Assembly: GCA_946222495.1 (NCBI GenBank)
Contig: CAMICF010000193.1
Coordinates: 1-5,720, forward strand
Direction of reading: 5' to 3'
Length of the DNA: 5,720 bases
Source: an uncultured Janibacter sp.
GTDB taxonomy: Bacteria; Actinomycetota; Actinomycetes; Actinomycetales; Dermatophilaceae
A program made the translations under genes and the position numbers. The notes beneath the pieces were generated by a model. That model did no database searches. It was not told the origin of the DNA and saw only the letters and a list, made by a program, of their open reading frames with translations. Position 1 is the first letter of the stretch. Each line of letters opens with the position of its first letter. This document shows, piece by piece, positions 4,860-5,720 of the stretch.

Positions 4860-5720
4860 TCAGGCCTGCGGCGGCCCGGCCTCCGTGGTCACCCGCTTGC
4901 GCTTGCGCCGCGGCGGGGTGGCCGGCTCGGGGTCGGCGACCGGCGTCGTCGGAGCGGCGCCGCTCTCCCCCGCGATCGACGTCAGCGGCGCACTGCCGCT
5001 CTCGGCCGGCGCGGCGAGGTCCACCGGCTGCAGGGCGACCGGCGCACCCGCGCTCGAGGCGGCGCGACGACCGGCGCGACGGCGCGGCTTCTGCTCCGGC
5101 TCGGGCGTGGGCTCGGGGGCCGGCTCGGGAGCAGGTTCGCTCTCGGTGACGGGCTCGGTGACGGGCTCGCTGGAGATGTCCGCGACGTCGTCCTCGGCGG
5201 GCTCGCCCGCGATGCTCTTGATGGCAGCGGCGTGGGCCGCGGCCGCGATCTGGGCCGCGGTCCGTCCGTTGGCGTCGGTCTCCTCCTCCTGGGGAGCGGA
5301 CTTCTGCTGCGGCTCCGGGGCGCCGCCCTTGGGCTCGGCGTTGCCGCCCTTCGACTTGCCCTTGCGGGACCGGCCACCGCCGGAGCCGTTGCCGCCCCCG
5401 CCGTTGCCGCCGTGGTCGTGGGAGACCGGCTCGGAGTGGACCATGATGCCGCGGCCGGCGCAGTGCTCGCAGGTCTCGGAGAAGACCTCGATGAGACCGG
5501 AGCCGACCCGCTTGCGGGTCATCTGCACGAGGCCGAGCGAGGTGACCTCGGCGACCTGGTGCTTGGTCCGGTCGCGGCCCAGGCACTCGAGGAGGCGCCG
5601 GACGACGAGGTCGCGGTTGGCCTCGAGGACCATGTCGATGAAGTCGACGACGATGATGCCGCCGATGTCGCGCAGACGGAGCTGACGGACGATCTCCTCG
5701 GCGGCCTCGAGGTTGTTCTT
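4860..5720 (-). CDS. rne: Ribonuclease E/G, C-terminal 286 residues (5' end outside the window)
   Basis: RNase E is the endonuclease that initiates mRNA decay and processes rRNA and tRNA precursors. The visible part opens inside the DNase I-like catalytic domain with NNLEAAEEIVRQLRLRD and GGIIVVDFIDM. The first Asp of DFIDM (codon 5643-5645) corresponds to metal-binding Asp346 of the E. coli enzyme; the other metal ligands lie outside. The zinc-link CEHC (5460-5471) follows in the context TCEHCAGRG. After it the chain turns almost at once into a low-complexity tail of about 190 residues: glycine-rich (5373-5414), Lys/Arg-rich, Ala-rich, Glu-Pro repeats (5094-5168) and two arginine clusters, ending in RRKRKRVTTEAGPPQA. 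Such disordered tails serve as degradosome scaffolds or RNA-binding arms. The reading frame is open to the right edge. It precedes rplU, as is usual in actinobacteria. Confidence 0.95.
   Translation of the reverse strand, partial: KNNLEAAEEIVRQLRLRDIGGIIVVDFIDMVLEANRDLVVRRLLECLGRDRTKHQVAEVTSLGLVQMTRKRVGSGLIEVFSETCEHCAGRGIMVHSEPVSHDHGGNGGGGNGSGGGRSRKGKSKGGNAEPKGGAPEPQQKSAPQEEETDANGRTAAQIAAAAHAAAIKSIAGEPAEDDVADISSEPVTEPVTESEPAPEPAPEPTPEPEQKPRRRAGRRAASSAGAPVALQPVDLAAPAESGSAPLTSIAGESGAAPTTPVADPEPATPPRRKRKRVTTEAGPPQA
5142..5169. repeat. Tandem 12-bp repeat inside the RNase E tail
   Basis: The unit CTCGGTGACGGG occurs twice in perfect tandem (5142-5153 and 5154-5165), followed by four more matching bases. 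On the coding (minus) strand it yields EPVTEPVTE, continuing into EPAPEPAPEPTPEPE. This is an in-frame microsatellite-like element, so copy-number change would keep the frame. Confidence 0.8.

Noticed and set aside
4847..4860. Similarity between the rne stop region and the arm of the rpmA-obgE hairpin (CGAAGGGGG shared)
   Set aside because: Only nine identical bases of G-rich sequence, and the rne copy lacks a clear pairing partner as good as that at 4075-4084; treated as chance.
4810..5586. Alternative minus-strand frame overlapping the rne tail and spacer
   Set aside because: It is out of frame with the recognisable RNase E catalytic and zinc-link residues and is dominated by Arg/Pro/Gly/Ala, typical of a +1/+2 shadow.
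4336..5685. Plus-strand open frame (449 codons) across rpmA, rplU and rne
   Set aside because: It runs antisense through three well-supported genes and their spacer. Its Ser/Pro/Arg-rich composition is what GC-rich antisense frames give.
1..5720. Search by eye for CRISPR arrays, insertion sequence ends, tRNA genes, toxin-antitoxin or phage genes
   Set aside because: No regularly spaced repeats, transposase motifs, tRNA-like cloverleaf or accessory coding sequence was seen; coding density is filled by housekeeping genes.

Overview
The window is a stretch of chromosome from a high-GC Gram-positive bacterium (Actinomycetota). Three things point there: very GC-rich third codon positions, frequent GTG starts, and the conserved actinobacterial gene order RNase E - L21 - L27 - Obg - glutamate 5-kinase. 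Protein flavour is compatible with the Micrococcales (for example Intrasporangiaceae-like genera), but that is a guess; the sequence by itself does not fix the genus.

Layout. Five genes read leftward (minus strand) from the right edge: the 3' part of rne (4860-5720), a 155-bp spacer with a likely promoter and structured leader, rplU (L21), rpmA (L27), a 95-bp spacer with a strong hairpin, obgE, and proB, whose GTG start overlaps the obgE stop. A pyridoxal kinase gene (pdxY, 515-1369) then sits on the plus strand, tail-to-tail with proB at a distance of 9 bp. To its left, divergently oriented across a 72-bp spacer, is the 5' part of proA on the minus strand, cut by the left window edge. No stretch longer than about 155 bp lacks a gene.

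How the genes work together. rne, rplU, rpmA and obgE form a ribosome/RNA-metabolism block: mRNA and rRNA processing, two proteins of the 50S subunit, and the GTPase that assists 50S assembly. proB and proA catalyse the first two steps of proline synthesis from glutamate and are commonly adjacent. Here pdxY is inserted between them in the opposite orientation, so proA cannot be read through from proB without crossing an antisense gene and most likely has its own promoter. A -10-like hexamer placed exactly 6 bp before the proA ATG, with no Shine-Dalgarno sequence, suggests a leaderless mRNA.

Overall this is a housekeeping region. I see no mobile element, CRISPR array, tRNA, rRNA or defence system, and nothing I would call a new biological system. 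The points worth a second look are regulatory or architectural: the split proB/proA pair, the divergent leaderless-type promoters with dyads, the rpmA-obgE hairpin, the rplU promoter and leader, and the repeated motifs in the RNase E tail.
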